Shown in pieces: positions 28,501 to 36,726 of a DNA stretch of 50,747 nucleotides. This DNA is from Gammaproteobacteria bacterium (GTDB taxonomy: Bacteria > Pseudomonadota > Gammaproteobacteria > Steroidobacterales > Steroidobacteraceae): contig JAJFKF010000050.1 in assembly GCA_021773365.1 (NCBI GenBank), forward strand, positions 1 through 50,747, read 5' to 3'. Below the pieces are notes generated by a model. The model was not told the origin of the DNA. It ran no database searches and was given only the letters and a program-made list of their open reading frames with translations. Position 1 is the first letter of the stretch; every line of letters begins with the position of its first letter. A program made the position numbers and the translations under genes.

Positions 28501-28788
28501 GAACTCGAAGGTCAGCCCGGTGTTCGACAGCAGCCGGCGCAGGCCTTCCTCGGCAGTGTAATTCCCCGACAGCGCCGAGACCTTCACATCATCGGCGGCC
28601 TTGCCGCTCAGGCGCATGGAGACCTGCAGGCCCGTCTGCGCGCCGAATTGCTGCAGCGCCGTACGCACCGACTGCGCCTCGATGTTCAGCGCCGTCACCT
28701 TTCCATTGGCGGCGGCAGCCAGGGCACCCCAGGCCAGCAGCCCCAGGCAGGCCGATATCAGTACGCCTTGCAACCTCGTCATAACCAT
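25546..28788 (-). CDS. TonB-dependent receptor with STN domain (module 3)
   Basis: A 1080-residue receptor. It has a signal peptide (LISACLGLLAWGALAAAA), an STN domain (about 33-105: LNIEAQSVRTALQQFGAQTG), a Gln/Ala-rich linker, a plug near 145-300 (QVVVQGEREKPRP; INLRGLGQDKTLILVNGRRL; GIYGGSAIGGVVNVIL) and a beta-barrel ending FALSVSKDF. It is divergent from its sigma-fecR pair, with a mirror-image promoter pair between them. No enzyme gene is attached on the downstream side, where it converges with the module 2 receptor. The substrate is unknown. Confidence 0.92.
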   Translation of the reverse strand: MVMTRLQGVLISACLGLLAWGALAAAANGKVTALNIEAQSVRTALQQFGAQTGLQVSMRLSGKAADDVKVSALSGNYTAEEGLRRLLSNTGLTFEFVNERMVAIRPMEKSTAAGMPADQMRLAAAGAQDKKQAAAQEQEGPQVVVQGEREKPRPFVDGNLDIGRTMDDAQPYYIFDSETIEASGAINVEDFLKQRLTMNTVVRSNSQYSSGVQSASYGNASQINLRGLGQDKTLILVNGRRLANIVRGDSTVDAQADLNGIPLSAIDRIEVLPSSASGIYGGSAIGGVVNVILKQSYRGGELRFSYDNVWDGDAPRRTASVNYGFGLEGGRTSVMLNASWSDAKPMLLRDRADILRANMERIQQNSPDYILFRDPWQGAEANLAANSASLPSLTLDGGIPFNSRISHIPAGLSPDASKAELTAALVANAGQWNLELPLSTRGPNGLLYPLGATPRTRSLRGEVRREMLPWLDAYVELSYNENISNGLFNPIPLMTVPASAPSNPFEEAVSLQITDSFASATRNSSVTRRLAAGFVARLPAEWTGLLDFGWSESRYDFSYYSTDNVAITAGLNADESAPNYINPFFDMALYPFDWSPYLGPNQYSGKSTLYSLALRGSGALPALPWGRPRLAVGLEHNDTRVPRNEFATEYNLSPTRNYTSISYARDQVSNSLYAELSAPLIRQGWLPGIEKLEMQLAGRYERLKSSAGTSGEIHLYFLNPPLVIYNGLTDNGEPFSDHTTYSSSNHTLGLLYQPVKELTLRVSLATAFLPPRPEQLTRSPNRVGSQTTITDPTILDVMGNPATYRVDTITGGNPDLVPASSKSTNAGFIWQPRWAVLQGLRFNLEYYRIEQFNYIASLGAQTLIDLESFYPDRVVRFDTGMIDVVDRSSMNLYRQESSGWDIGVSHQLRTDRGTFGFRASATRMDTDITQYTLDTPGYNSIGFPSEGGGLRYKGNASLSWQSRGLSAEWTATYCHSYKTAGAIGGPRATRGQSGSAIAAQGGDTIPSQMYHDLFLAYHFGEGAPGVGFVQGLLDGVTVQMNVRNVFNKVPPFDVQYDGLYLSPFGDVRLRSFALSVSKDF

Positions 28789-28825
28789 CCCCTTTTACGC
28801 TACCCTCGCGGGCGCCAGTAGCCCA

Positions 28826-28853
28826 CAAGACGCTTTGCGGGCAAAAACCTTAA
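28826..28853 (-). promoter_or_regulatory. Putative ECF promoter of the module 3 receptor gene
   Basis: Read on the minus strand this is TTAAGGTTTT, nine bases, AGCGTCTTG, ending 37 bases before the receptor ATG. The same blocks at the same spacing occur on the plus strand at 28871-28898 before the sigma gene. The blocks are conserved while the nine-base spacer is not, as expected for -35 and -10 elements with a free spacer. The assignment to this module's sigma factor is inference. Confidence 0.6.
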
Positions 28854-28870
28854 TTGTTCACTTCGCGGCG

Positions 28871-28898
28871 TTAAGGTTTTCGCGCCGATAGCGTCTTG
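28871..28898 (+). promoter_or_regulatory. Putative ECF promoter of the module 3 sigma-fecR operon
   Basis: TTAAGGTTTT, nine bases, AGCGTCTTG on the plus strand, ending 22 bases before the sigma GTG. It is the mirror partner of 28826-28853 (23 of 28 positions identical, with all mismatches in the spacer). If it is the sigma factor's own promoter, the operon is autoregulated. The pair could also act as an operator palindrome. Confidence 0.6.
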
Positions 28899-28920
28899 GA
28901 TAATCATCAGGAGCTATGCA

Positions 28921-29475
28921 GTGACCCAGCGCGAGTCTTCGATACTCTCTCCCGGCGCCACCGTGCGCCTCAGGGGCGTGTTCGACCGCTACTCGCCGCA
29001 GCTGTACCGCTACCTGCTGCGCCGGCTGCGCCGCCCCGCCGACGCGGCCGATCTGACACAGGAAATCTTCGAACGCTTTCTGCGCGGCGAGGGCTCGGGC
29101 AAGGTGCAAAATCCACAGGCTTATCTGTTCGGCATCGCGGCCAACGCCGTAGTCGATGCGCGGCTGGCACAGGGGCGAAACCCCGTCACCTACGATTCCC
29201 GGACCTCCGATGCCCTATCGGAGACACTGTGCGATCCCTCACCCGATCCGGCCGAACGGCTGGGACTGGAACAGGAACTGCGCACGGCGCTGGATCAGCT
29301 GCCCGACGTCCACCGCGCGGCCTTTTTGTTGACCAAGTGGGAAGGTCTGTCAGTGAAACAGGCCGCCGCGCGGCTGCAACTCACCGAGGGCAGCGTGATG
29401 GTGTATGTCTGCGAGGCGCGCGCACGACTGAAGACGCTGCTCAGACGCCACCAGGAAGAAGGAGCGGCGCCATGA
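28921..29475 (+). CDS. ECF sigma factor, FecI type (module 3)
   Basis: A 184-residue ECF sigma factor. Region 2 is seen as ADAADLTQEIFERFLRG followed by QAYLFGIAANAVVDARL, and region 4 as LSVKQAAARLQLTEGSVMVYVCEARARL. The GTG start is preceded by CAGGAG nine bases upstream. Its stop overlaps the fecR ATG by four bases. It is divergent from the module 3 receptor across a 132-base region with two mirror-image promoter-like motifs. Confidence 0.88.
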   Translation: MTQRESSILSPGATVRLRGVFDRYSPQLYRYLLRRLRRPADAADLTQEIFERFLRGEGSGKVQNPQAYLFGIAANAVVDARLAQGRNPVTYDSRTSDALSETLCDPSPDPAERLGLEQELRTALDQLPDVHRAAFLLTKWEGLSVKQAAARLQLTEGSVMVYVCEARARLKTLLRRHQEEGAAP

Positions 29476-30503
29476 AAGTGCAATCACGGATCGACGAGCT
29501 GCTGACGCTGCGGGCCTCCGAATGGTTCGAGATCATGAAAGCCCCCGCACCCGCCGACCGCACCGCCTTCATCGCATGGCTGGGCGAATCGCGCCGACAT
29601 GTGCAGGAGTTTCTCGAAGTGGCCGCGGTAGACGAAGCCGTCGGCGGAGTTCCGCCAGCGTTGCGGGAAAATCTGGACACATTGGTGGCGCGTGTCACCA
29701 CGCCGCCCACGTCTTTACCCGCGCGCGCGCGCGCGCAGCCCTGGCGCCAGCGTCCCGGCGCTCATCGCAGTCTCAGGACCAGAACCACCTGGATCGCGGC
29801 CGCCACCGTGCTGCTGACACTGGGTGCGTGGATGGTCATGCAGGCGCGGTTCGAGACTTTCTCCACCGGCGTAGGCGAGCAACGCACCATTGCCCTGGCG
29901 GACTCCTCGGTTGTCATGCTGAACACCGACTCACAGCTGCGATGGCGCATCGACGCCGAACGGCGCGACGTCGAACTGCGCCGTGGCGAGGCGATCTTCA
30001 AGGTGATGCCCGACGCTCAGCGTCCCTTCCGCGTGCGCACGCCGGCCGGCGTGGTGCGGGTCATCGGCACACAGTTCAACGTCTATGCGCGTCACGACGG
30101 CATCACACGCGTGTCGGTCCTGGAAGGGCGGGTGCGGCTGACCGCCCCCGGAAACGGCACAGTGCCGGACTCCGGCACCCTGACCCTGAAGGCCGGTGAA
30201 GAAGCCGACATCCGCGCGGACGGCAGCATTACGCTCGATCCGCATCCGGCGGTGGAACAGGCGATGGCCTGGCGCGAACGACGCCTGATCTTCAATGATG
30301 CGCCGCTGGAAGAGATGGCCCTGGAATTCAACCGCTACAACCGCGCGCCGCGCCTGCGCCTGATCAATGTTCCGCCGCAGACGTACCGCTTCGCCGGCAT
30401 CTTCGATGCCGACGATCCGGAGTCCCTGGCAGCCCTGCTGTCCCGGGAATCCGACCTGCTCGTCGAGAGGCTTGGCCGGGAAATTGTGGTCCGGGCGCCG
30501 TAG
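29472..30503 (+). CDS. FecR-type sigma regulator (module 3)
   Basis: A 343-residue inner-membrane regulator. It has a cytoplasmic N-terminus with the signature IAWLGESRRHVQEFLEVA, a membrane helix at about 106-124, the FecR domain (GEQRTIALADSSVVMLNT, EAIFKVMPDAQRPFRVRT, VIGTQFNVYARHD) and a C-terminal STN-like part (LIFNDAPLEEMALEFNRY). It overlaps the sigma gene by ATGA. A run of alternating CG (about 29721-29734, coding for Ala-Arg repeats) sits just before the membrane helix. A hairpin at 30517-30533 may end the operon. Confidence 0.88.
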   Translation: MKVQSRIDELLTLRASEWFEIMKAPAPADRTAFIAWLGESRRHVQEFLEVAAVDEAVGGVPPALRENLDTLVARVTTPPTSLPARARAQPWRQRPGAHRSLRTRTTWIAAATVLLTLGAWMVMQARFETFSTGVGEQRTIALADSSVVMLNTDSQLRWRIDAERRDVELRRGEAIFKVMPDAQRPFRVRTPAGVVRVIGTQFNVYARHDGITRVSVLEGRVRLTAPGNGTVPDSGTLTLKAGEEADIRADGSITLDPHPAVEQAMAWRERRLIFNDAPLEEMALEFNRYNRAPRLRLINVPPQTYRFAGIFDADDPESLAALLSRESDLLVERLGREIVVRAP

Positions 30504-30516
30504 GGAATGTTTTACG

Positions 30517-30533
30517 CAGCAGGTTTTCTGCTG
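30517..30533 (+). terminator. Possible terminator after module 3 fecR
   Basis: CAGCAG-GTTTT-CTGCTG forms a 6-base stem 14 bases after the fecR stop. There is no T-run after the stem, so the call rests on position. Confidence 0.35.
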
Positions 30534-30661
30534 TGCGCCCGGAAGACAGCCGCCTTCTGCAAGTAATGCCGAATCATAGTGCGGCATACCACACTGCAGC
30601 AAGAATCGCTATACATGCAATCGACAGTACGAGCGTTATGGTTGGAGTCAACTCCCCTGGC

Positions 30662-30932
30662 GGCCACCCAAATTCCCCCACCTGTGGCCACCTGAAAATC
30701 CCCCACCTCCTGGCCGTGTAGGAGCCACCGGCTCCCGGCCGTAGCACGGCGGACGTTTACGCTGCGCCCCCTTTCAGACCGGAAGGGAGCGCGAGGAGTG
30801 AACGTCTTGAAGTCACATTTACGCACGACGATAGAAACGCTGCTGAAAAGCAGCACGCCGCACCGGGAGATCGGGCGGCGTACGGGAGTGGATCGCAAGA
30901 CGATCCGCCGGTACGCACACGAGCGGGATTGA
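30662..30932 (+). mobile_element. Remnant of an IS21-family element: end repeats and the first 44 codons of istA
   Basis: Two similar repeats, GGCCACCCAAATTCCCCCAC (from 30662) and GGCCACCTGAAAATCCCCCA (from 30686), resemble the multiple terminal repeats of IS21-family ends. They are followed at 30798 by a GTG-started frame with GAGGA just upstream, whose product (LKSHLRTTIETLLKSS, then REIGRRTGVDRKTIRRYA) is the N-terminal helix-turn-helix of an IstA-type transposase. The frame stops after 44 codons at 30932. There is no catalytic domain and no istB, so this is a dead left end. The other bases of the 550-base gap between fecR and the M16 peptidase gene show no gene; a small hairpin with arms ATGCCG/CGGCAT lies near 30566-30587. 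Confidence 0.65.
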
Positions 30933-31053
30933 GCCGGTTGCAGCGGCTGAATGACACCAGTATTGAAGGCTATAGTCAACAACGTCGCCGGCGGGCTCCG
31001 CAACTCACATATCCAAAGCCCGGCACCGTAGGCCTGTTCACGCTGCTCCCTTC

Positions 31054-33933
31054 CTACCTCGTTGTTGCGGATGCGCCGTCCGGTATCGTCTTGCCTTCGG
31101 TGTCAAGCAAGGTGATCTGCAGACCCAGCTCACTCAGGCCATCGGCGATCTTCACGTAGTCGCCGACGAGCAAGAGCGTCGCTTTGCCGGGAACAGCGTA
31201 TATCTGCATAGCCTGGTTGGCTGCGGCAAGCGTGACGCCCCGGGTCTGTTCCGTGAATCGCTGCAACTCCGTCATGGGCAGGCCGAGCTCCCATAACCGG
31301 GATATCTGGCCGACGACCCGGCCCAACGTCTGAAACTCCTGTGCGTAGCCGCGCACGCGATTGGCTTTGGCCTGCGCAAGCTCCTCCGCCGTCACCGGCC
31401 TGCGGCCGCCGATATCCGCCAGTTCGGCGTTGATCTCGGCAATCGATTCGCCGGTTTTGTCGGTCTGCACACCACCCGCGGCGCCCCAGGCGGTGGCCTC
31501 GCCATGGAAGGTCGGGAAGGAGTAGATGCCGTAGGAGTACCCCTTGTCCTCGCGCAGATTGAGCATGAGCCGCGCCTGCAGGCCCCCGCCCCAGACCGCA
31601 TTGGCGAGACTGAAGGCGTAGTAGTCCTGCGCCGCGCGCGCAGGACCCGGAATCAACTGTGCAACGTGCGTTTGCGCCGCGTCCTGCCGGTCCACGACGA
31701 AAACACCACCGGCGCCGGCCGGTCGCGGCGCCGGGATCGTCACCACCGGCGCGGCGCCGCCCGGCCAGGAGCCGAAATGCCGCCGGGCCAGCGCGGTGGC
31801 CTGCTCCAGCGTGATATCCCCGGCGAAGATCAGCGCCGAACTCGCCGGCTTCCACCGGGCAGCATGAAAGCGGGCGATATCGGCGCGGGTAATGGACTCG
31901 ATCGTGCCCTGCAAACCATCGGCCGGCCGGCCGTAGGGATGATCCGGACCATACAGCAGCATGTTGCCGACGCGCGCCGCCACCGCGCCGGGGTTGCCCG
32001 CCTGCTGGGCGAGACGGTCGAGATGGAGCTTCTTTTCGCGGGCGATCTGCGCTTCGGGGAACGCCGGATTGAGCGCCACATCGGCGAAGATGGAAAAGGC
32101 CGCGGATAGATGATCCGTGAGCACCTGCAAGGAAAGTTGCGCCGCCTCGCGTCCGGCGGAGCCTGAGAGCGCGGCGCCGAGATCGCCGAGCGCCGTTTCG
32201 ATTTCAAGCGCCTGCCTTGTCGTCGTTCCCAGGTCCATGGTTGCGGCCGTCAACTGCGCCAGGCCGTCCCGGCCGGCCGGGTCGGCCACCGCGCCTGCCC
32301 GCGTCGTCAATGTCACGGCGACCTTCGGCAGCGCCCTGCGTTCGACGACAAAGATCTCCAGTCCATTCTCCAGCCTGGCGGTTTTCACTTCGGGCGCCAT
32401 GAAAGGTTTGTCCGCGCCAAGGGACGGCGGCCGGGAGCGATCCAGCGCCACTGCGGAGGGGCGGCCCGAGGCTTCGGGATGGAATCGCACCAGCAGACGA
32501 CTGCGCGTGTTCAGCCAGCGCCCGACAGCATCACGCACCCCGTCAGCGCCGGCGCGGCGAAACCGCGCCAGATCGTCCTCGAACCGGCCTGGATCGCCCA
32601 GGTAGGTGTTGTAGCTGTTCAGGCGGTCGGCCTTGCCGCCGAAACCGCCGATGCCCTCCAGGGCCGATACGAACTCGTATTCGAACCTGGCCTTCACCCG
32701 CTCGAGTTCCCCTGCGCTCGGCCCCTCGTTCGCCAGGCGCGCGATTTCATCCGTGACGATCTGCTCCAGCTGCGTCAGGGAGACACCCGGGCGCGCCGTG
32801 ACGATCACCGCAAACAGTCCGGAGATCTCCCCCGAGCTGTGTAACGAGCCGACATCCACGGCCAGCTGGCGATCATAGACCAGCGTTTTCTTGAGCCGCG
32901 AGGACAACCCGTCGGTCAGGATGGCGGAGGCAAGTTTCAGCTCCGCCTCGCCGGCCTCGAAGAAGGCGGGCGCCGGCCATGCCATGTACGTGCGCGCCTG
33001 CGGCACCCGATCGCTGGCTGCAATGATCTTTTCGCCGTCGAGTTGCGGCACCCAACGCCGGGGACGCTCCAGCACCGGACCGGGCGCGATACCGCCGAAA
33101 TACTTCTCGACCAGAACCCGCGCCTGCGCCGGATCGAAGTCACCGGTGATGGCGAGCGAAAGATTGTTCGGCGCGTAGTAGATATCGAAGAATGCCCGCA
33201 CATCCTCCAGCGAGGCAGCGTTCAGGTCCTCGTGGCTGCCGATGACGTGCCAGGAGTACGGATGCCCGGCAGGATAGAGGTTCTCCAGGATCAGCTTGAA
33301 GGCACGTCCGTAGGGCTGATTCTCGAAGGACTGCCGGCGCTCGTTCCTGACCACCTCGCGCTGGTTGTCGAGCTTGAGCTGCGTCAGCGCCGCAGGAAGC
33401 GTCGCCAGGCGATCGGCCTCGAGCCACAGCAGGTATTCGAGGCTGGCGGAGGGCACGGTGGCGAAATAGTTGGTGCGGTCCGCATCAGTGGTGCCGTTGA
33501 CGCCGCCCGCCATGAGGTTGGCGCCCGCGTTGCCGACATAGGCGAAGTATTCGTCCGGAGCGTTCTTCGATCCCTGGAACATCATGTGCTCGAACAGGTG
33601 CGCGAAGCCGGTGCGCCCCGCCTGCTCGTCCTTGGAGCCGACATGAAACCACTGGTTGACGTGCACGACAGGCAGCTTGCGGTCGACATGCAGGATCACT
33701 TGCAAACCGTTCGACAGGGTGAACTTCTCAAACTCGATCTGCGCCGTTGCCGCGCCGGCAGGCTGTGCCAGGATCAGCAGCGCAATCAAGGCGCGGCAGC
33801 CCGACCGGGATATTGCTCTGCAGCCAATGTTCACCACGGCGACGCCTCGCCGCACGGCAGGCAAATCACACTGTCGGATCGGGTGTCCAGCATAACGTTC
33901 ATCAGCCAGGGCGCTATCGGCTTCTCGTGTCAC
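31054..33933 (-). CDS. M16-family zinc metallopeptidase, two-domain, exported
   Basis: A 959-residue pitrilysin/insulinase-type peptidase made of two M16 halves. The N-terminal half has the inverted zinc motif HxxEH as HLFEHMMF (His112, Glu115, His116) with the third ligand Glu193 in QREVVRNERR. The C-terminal half (from about residue 510) lacks the motif, as in inactive partner domains. A hydrophobic export signal at about 47-63 (ALIALLILAQPAGA) suggests a periplasmic location. I use the GTG at 33933 because it overlaps the amidohydrolase stop (GTGA) and has GGGAGG seven bases upstream; this leaves 45 residues before the signal, so a later GTG near 33834 is possible. It is the last gene of the module 4 operon. 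M16 enzymes typically degrade peptides, which fits peptide import. Confidence 0.9.
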   Translation of the reverse strand: MTREADSALADERYAGHPIRQCDLPAVRRGVAVVNIGCRAISRSGCRALIALLILAQPAGAATAQIEFEKFTLSNGLQVILHVDRKLPVVHVNQWFHVGSKDEQAGRTGFAHLFEHMMFQGSKNAPDEYFAYVGNAGANLMAGGVNGTTDADRTNYFATVPSASLEYLLWLEADRLATLPAALTQLKLDNQREVVRNERRQSFENQPYGRAFKLILENLYPAGHPYSWHVIGSHEDLNAASLEDVRAFFDIYYAPNNLSLAITGDFDPAQARVLVEKYFGGIAPGPVLERPRRWVPQLDGEKIIAASDRVPQARTYMAWPAPAFFEAGEAELKLASAILTDGLSSRLKKTLVYDRQLAVDVGSLHSSGEISGLFAVIVTARPGVSLTQLEQIVTDEIARLANEGPSAGELERVKARFEYEFVSALEGIGGFGGKADRLNSYNTYLGDPGRFEDDLARFRRAGADGVRDAVGRWLNTRSRLLVRFHPEASGRPSAVALDRSRPPSLGADKPFMAPEVKTARLENGLEIFVVERRALPKVAVTLTTRAGAVADPAGRDGLAQLTAATMDLGTTTRQALEIETALGDLGAALSGSAGREAAQLSLQVLTDHLSAAFSIFADVALNPAFPEAQIAREKKLHLDRLAQQAGNPGAVAARVGNMLLYGPDHPYGRPADGLQGTIESITRADIARFHAARWKPASSALIFAGDITLEQATALARRHFGSWPGGAAPVVTIPAPRPAGAGGVFVVDRQDAAQTHVAQLIPGPARAAQDYYAFSLANAVWGGGLQARLMLNLREDKGYSYGIYSFPTFHGEATAWGAAGGVQTDKTGESIAEINAELADIGGRRPVTAEELAQAKANRVRGYAQEFQTLGRVVGQISRLWELGLPMTELQRFTEQTRGVTLAAANQAMQIYAVPGKATLLLVGDYVKIADGLSELGLQITLLDTEGKTIPDGASATTR

Positions 33934-35267
33934 GGTTTCGCCTCCCTGGCGGCATCATTACGGACGATCTGCCCGTTCTTCATTACAAACCGCACCCGCT
34001 GCATATCCGTGACGTCCGTCAGCGGATCGCCGGCGACCGCGATGATGTCGGCGAGCTTGCCGGCTGCGATCGTGCCGAGACGATCCTGCTCACCCAGGAG
34101 ATCCGCCGCATTGACCGTTGCAGCGCGGATCACCTCCAGCGGGGACATTCCGGCGGCCTGATAAGCCTGCAGGCATAGAAGGCTTGTTTCGCCGCGCGTC
34201 TGACCCGGGATGTTGAAGTATTCATCTGAACCGAAAGCAATGCGTACGCCGAGCCGCAACGCGCGTTGCAATCGCGCCTGGATGGAGTCGACATATTGCT
34301 GAACGCTGCTGCGGAGCCGCTCGCGATCTTCGGGGGTGCGGGTGTCGGCGGCGAAGATAGCCATGTAGAAATCCGCCGGGTAGTCGGTTGCGACCAGATA
34401 GATTCCCTTCCGCGCCATCATTTGCAGCGCGTCGTCCGGTATGATGTAGCCGTGTTCGATCGAGTCGACCCCGGCTGCAGCAGCGATACGCGTGGAAAGT
34501 TCCGTCGTCGCATGCGACGTGACCTTTCGTCCGACACGATGCGCTTCATCGACGATGGCATCCACTTCCGCTTGCGAGAGCACGCGCGGTCCGGCATTGA
34601 CGACCACCTTGATGAGATCGGCCCCGTCATAGAACGCCTCGCGCACTGCCTGACGGGCGTCTTCCGCGCCCTTGACGACACGGTAACGCTGCTCGATCAG
34701 CGCATGCGCCTCCGGCACCAGACCGTTCGACTGACCACCGGTGGGGGCGAGGACGCGGGTTGCGGCGAAGATGCGCGGACCGACGATCCATCCGGCCTCG
34801 ATCGCCTCGCGCAGCGCGACATCGCCGGTCCCGCCGGGATTACCAAGTTCGCGTACGCTGGTGATTCCCGCCTCGAGAACCTCGCGCCCCATGGCGACGC
34901 CGAGCAGCGCGCTCTGCGCCGGACTCCTGGTTGCAGCGGTATACACGGCGCCCTCATTCTCGTCCTCGCCGGGCTCGAGGTTCTGCTGCAGGTGGACGTG
35001 ACAGTCTATCAGCCCCGGAAGCAGGATCATGTCACCGAGGTCGATGATCTTCGCACCGACTGGAACGGGAACGTCGGCCCCCGCCGCGATGATCTTTTCG
35101 CCTTCGACAACCACGGTCGCATCGCCGGTCACTTCGCCGCTCATGGGATTGAGCATTCGCGCCGCGCGTAACGCGATCGTTCCCGGCTCAGCCGCGCTGG
35201 TGCGGGCTGGCGCCAGCGCAGCGTTTATCGCGAGGAAGGCAAAAACAAGCGCAAAAGCGGGTTTCAC
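33930..35267 (-). CDS. Exported metal-dependent amidohydrolase (imidazolonepropionase/prolidase-like)
   Basis: A 445-residue amidohydrolase-superfamily enzyme with a signal peptide (FALVFAFLAINAALA...). The metal ligands of the superfamily are visible: HxH in LIDCHVHLQ (His90, His92), a candidate bridging Lys in DLIKVVVNAG, His in VTSHATT, His in DSIEHGY and Asp in FGSDEYF. Related secreted enzymes cut Xaa-Pro dipeptides or amide/ester bonds of small molecules, and the substrate cannot be read from the sequence. It starts with ATG overlapping the esterase stop (ATGA) and ends overlapping the M16 gene (GTGA), so all three hydrolases are translationally coupled behind the module 4 receptor. Confidence 0.88.
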   Translation of the reverse strand: MKPAFALVFAFLAINAALAPARTSAAEPGTIALRAARMLNPMSGEVTGDATVVVEGEKIIAAGADVPVPVGAKIIDLGDMILLPGLIDCHVHLQQNLEPGEDENEGAVYTAATRSPAQSALLGVAMGREVLEAGITSVRELGNPGGTGDVALREAIEAGWIVGPRIFAATRVLAPTGGQSNGLVPEAHALIEQRYRVVKGAEDARQAVREAFYDGADLIKVVVNAGPRVLSQAEVDAIVDEAHRVGRKVTSHATTELSTRIAAAAGVDSIEHGYIIPDDALQMMARKGIYLVATDYPADFYMAIFAADTRTPEDRERLRSSVQQYVDSIQARLQRALRLGVRIAFGSDEYFNIPGQTRGETSLLCLQAYQAAGMSPLEVIRAATVNAADLLGEQDRLGTIAAGKLADIIAVAGDPLTDVTDMQRVRFVMKNGQIVRNDAAREAKP

Positions 35268-36631
35268 GGCAGCGTTTCGGCATTCGGTAGATAGATCACA
35301 CCGTCGAACTGCTCATCCAGCACGATGTTCTCGAGCTGGGCGGTGACCGGCTTGCGGTGGTACTGCGCGAACAGTATGCCGGGAGTATGGAGGGGAAGGT
35401 CCGCGACCGCCGCCGGGTCGCTGAAATCCACCACCGCCGTGCGGTCGCCGAAGCGCCGCGCGAAGGCGGGCTCCAGCGAGCCCGCCGGTTCATCGCAGTC
35501 CTCGCAGGGAACAATGGTGGCGATGGCGACGAGCGCCTTGCCGTAGCGCTGTGCGAACCGCGCGCCGAGCGGGACGAAATGCGCTCGGTGCCCGCTGTGC
35601 ACCACGTCCACCGTCCTGCGCGCGGCATGGCCGTTGTGCATCCACAGGAAGGTCTTCCCGCCGCCGTCGCGCATCTGCCGCAGGCCCTCGAAGATCTCGA
35701 AACGCGCCTTGTCGCCGTAGAAGTAAGCCCTGGTCAGGCTGGCATCGAGTCCCTCGGTTGCAGCGCCTTCCTGAAACAGCCGCACCAGGTCATCTCCGGC
35801 CGGGCTGAGCCTGCCGACAAAGGTACGTATGCTGAGTACGTGCAGCTGCGCCTCTGTTACCGCGGCGCGTGAACTTTGACGTTCGAGGGTCTCGCGCTCG
35901 GTTTCAATCACCCGCTCGAGCTCGTCGAGGGCGGCAAGGCAGCCGGCGCGTGCCTGCGGAGCATAGGCGGAGCCATCTTTCTGACGGCGCCTGCCCTGGG
36001 CAGCGAGCAGCGCCTGATCGTCGGCGTACTGGCCCGCGGCCAGGTCGCATGCGCCCAGCGCGGATTCCAGCAACGAGTGATCGAGGGCGGGCGCCTGCGC
36101 GGCCAAAGCCCGCAACGCCACTGCGTCGGTGACGGGCTGTTCGGGCTGGTAGCCGGTAAAGCGCATCGGATCCCCGGGATGCGCCGCGTTGTATTCGCGC
36201 GCCCACAGCAGCAGATCGAGGATCGGCTCGGAAAAGAACGCATTCAGAAGGAAGGTTTCCTCCTCGCTGGGTTTGGCGCGGCTGGAGGCCAGGAATCCAT
36301 TCATGGCGTCCTCCAGCCCCCACTGCGCCTCGAAGACGAAGTTGCGGAAGCCCTTCTCCTCCACGAGGTGGCGGAAGATGATGCCCACCAGCCGATGTAT
36401 CGCCGGCATGCGGTGCGAGTCCTCGCCGAGAATGACGAACTGCGCCTCTCCTACCAGCCGGTCCAGAGCGGCGAAGTCGATCGGAGCGGCGCCGCTCTCT
36501 GCGGACTGAACCGCCTGGGGTTCGGCCTGCTGCGGCGGTATCTGCGTTTCCTTGTCTGTACACGAGGCACACATCATCGCCAGCACGACGCCCTGCATCG
36601 CAGCGCTCACCTGCTTCAGCCGTATCTGCAT
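35264..36631 (-). CDS. Erythromycin-esterase-like hydrolase, probable lipoprotein
   Basis: A 455-residue member of the erythromycin esterase (EreA/EreB-like) family. The family's catalytic region is visible: VILGEDSHRM (His73 matches the general-base histidine of GExxH), NFVFEAQWG with its Glu, and WMHNGHAARR with the second conserved histidine. The N-terminus has a hydrophobic signal followed by CASC; Cys24 may be lipidated, though the lipobox is imperfect. In this family some enzymes open macrolide lactones while many have unknown substrates, so a resistance role is not implied. It follows the receptor gene by 95 bases and overlaps the amidohydrolase gene by four. Its presence with a receptor and two other hydrolases suggests work on an imported ester- or amide-containing compound. 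Confidence 0.82.
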   Translation of the reverse strand: MQIRLKQVSAAMQGVVLAMMCASCTDKETQIPPQQAEPQAVQSAESGAAPIDFAALDRLVGEAQFVILGEDSHRMPAIHRLVGIIFRHLVEEKGFRNFVFEAQWGLEDAMNGFLASSRAKPSEEETFLLNAFFSEPILDLLLWAREYNAAHPGDPMRFTGYQPEQPVTDAVALRALAAQAPALDHSLLESALGACDLAAGQYADDQALLAAQGRRRQKDGSAYAPQARAGCLAALDELERVIETERETLERQSSRAAVTEAQLHVLSIRTFVGRLSPAGDDLVRLFQEGAATEGLDASLTRAYFYGDKARFEIFEGLRQMRDGGGKTFLWMHNGHAARRTVDVVHSGHRAHFVPLGARFAQRYGKALVAIATIVPCEDCDEPAGSLEPAFARRFGDRTAVVDFSDPAAVADLPLHTPGILFAQYHRKPVTAQLENIVLDEQFDGVIYLPNAETLP

Positions 36632-36726
36632 ACTCTGTTTCTCTTGCCTGGATCGGGCGGTCGCCCGAAGAGGGGATGACGTTGCGCCGGCGCCTGCAGG
36701 CGCCGGCGCACCACACGAGTTCTGAA

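Noticed and set aside
35264-36631. Macrolide resistance gene
   Set aside because: The erythromycin-esterase-like family has many members of unknown substrate, and the context (receptor plus hydrolases) does not suggest resistance.
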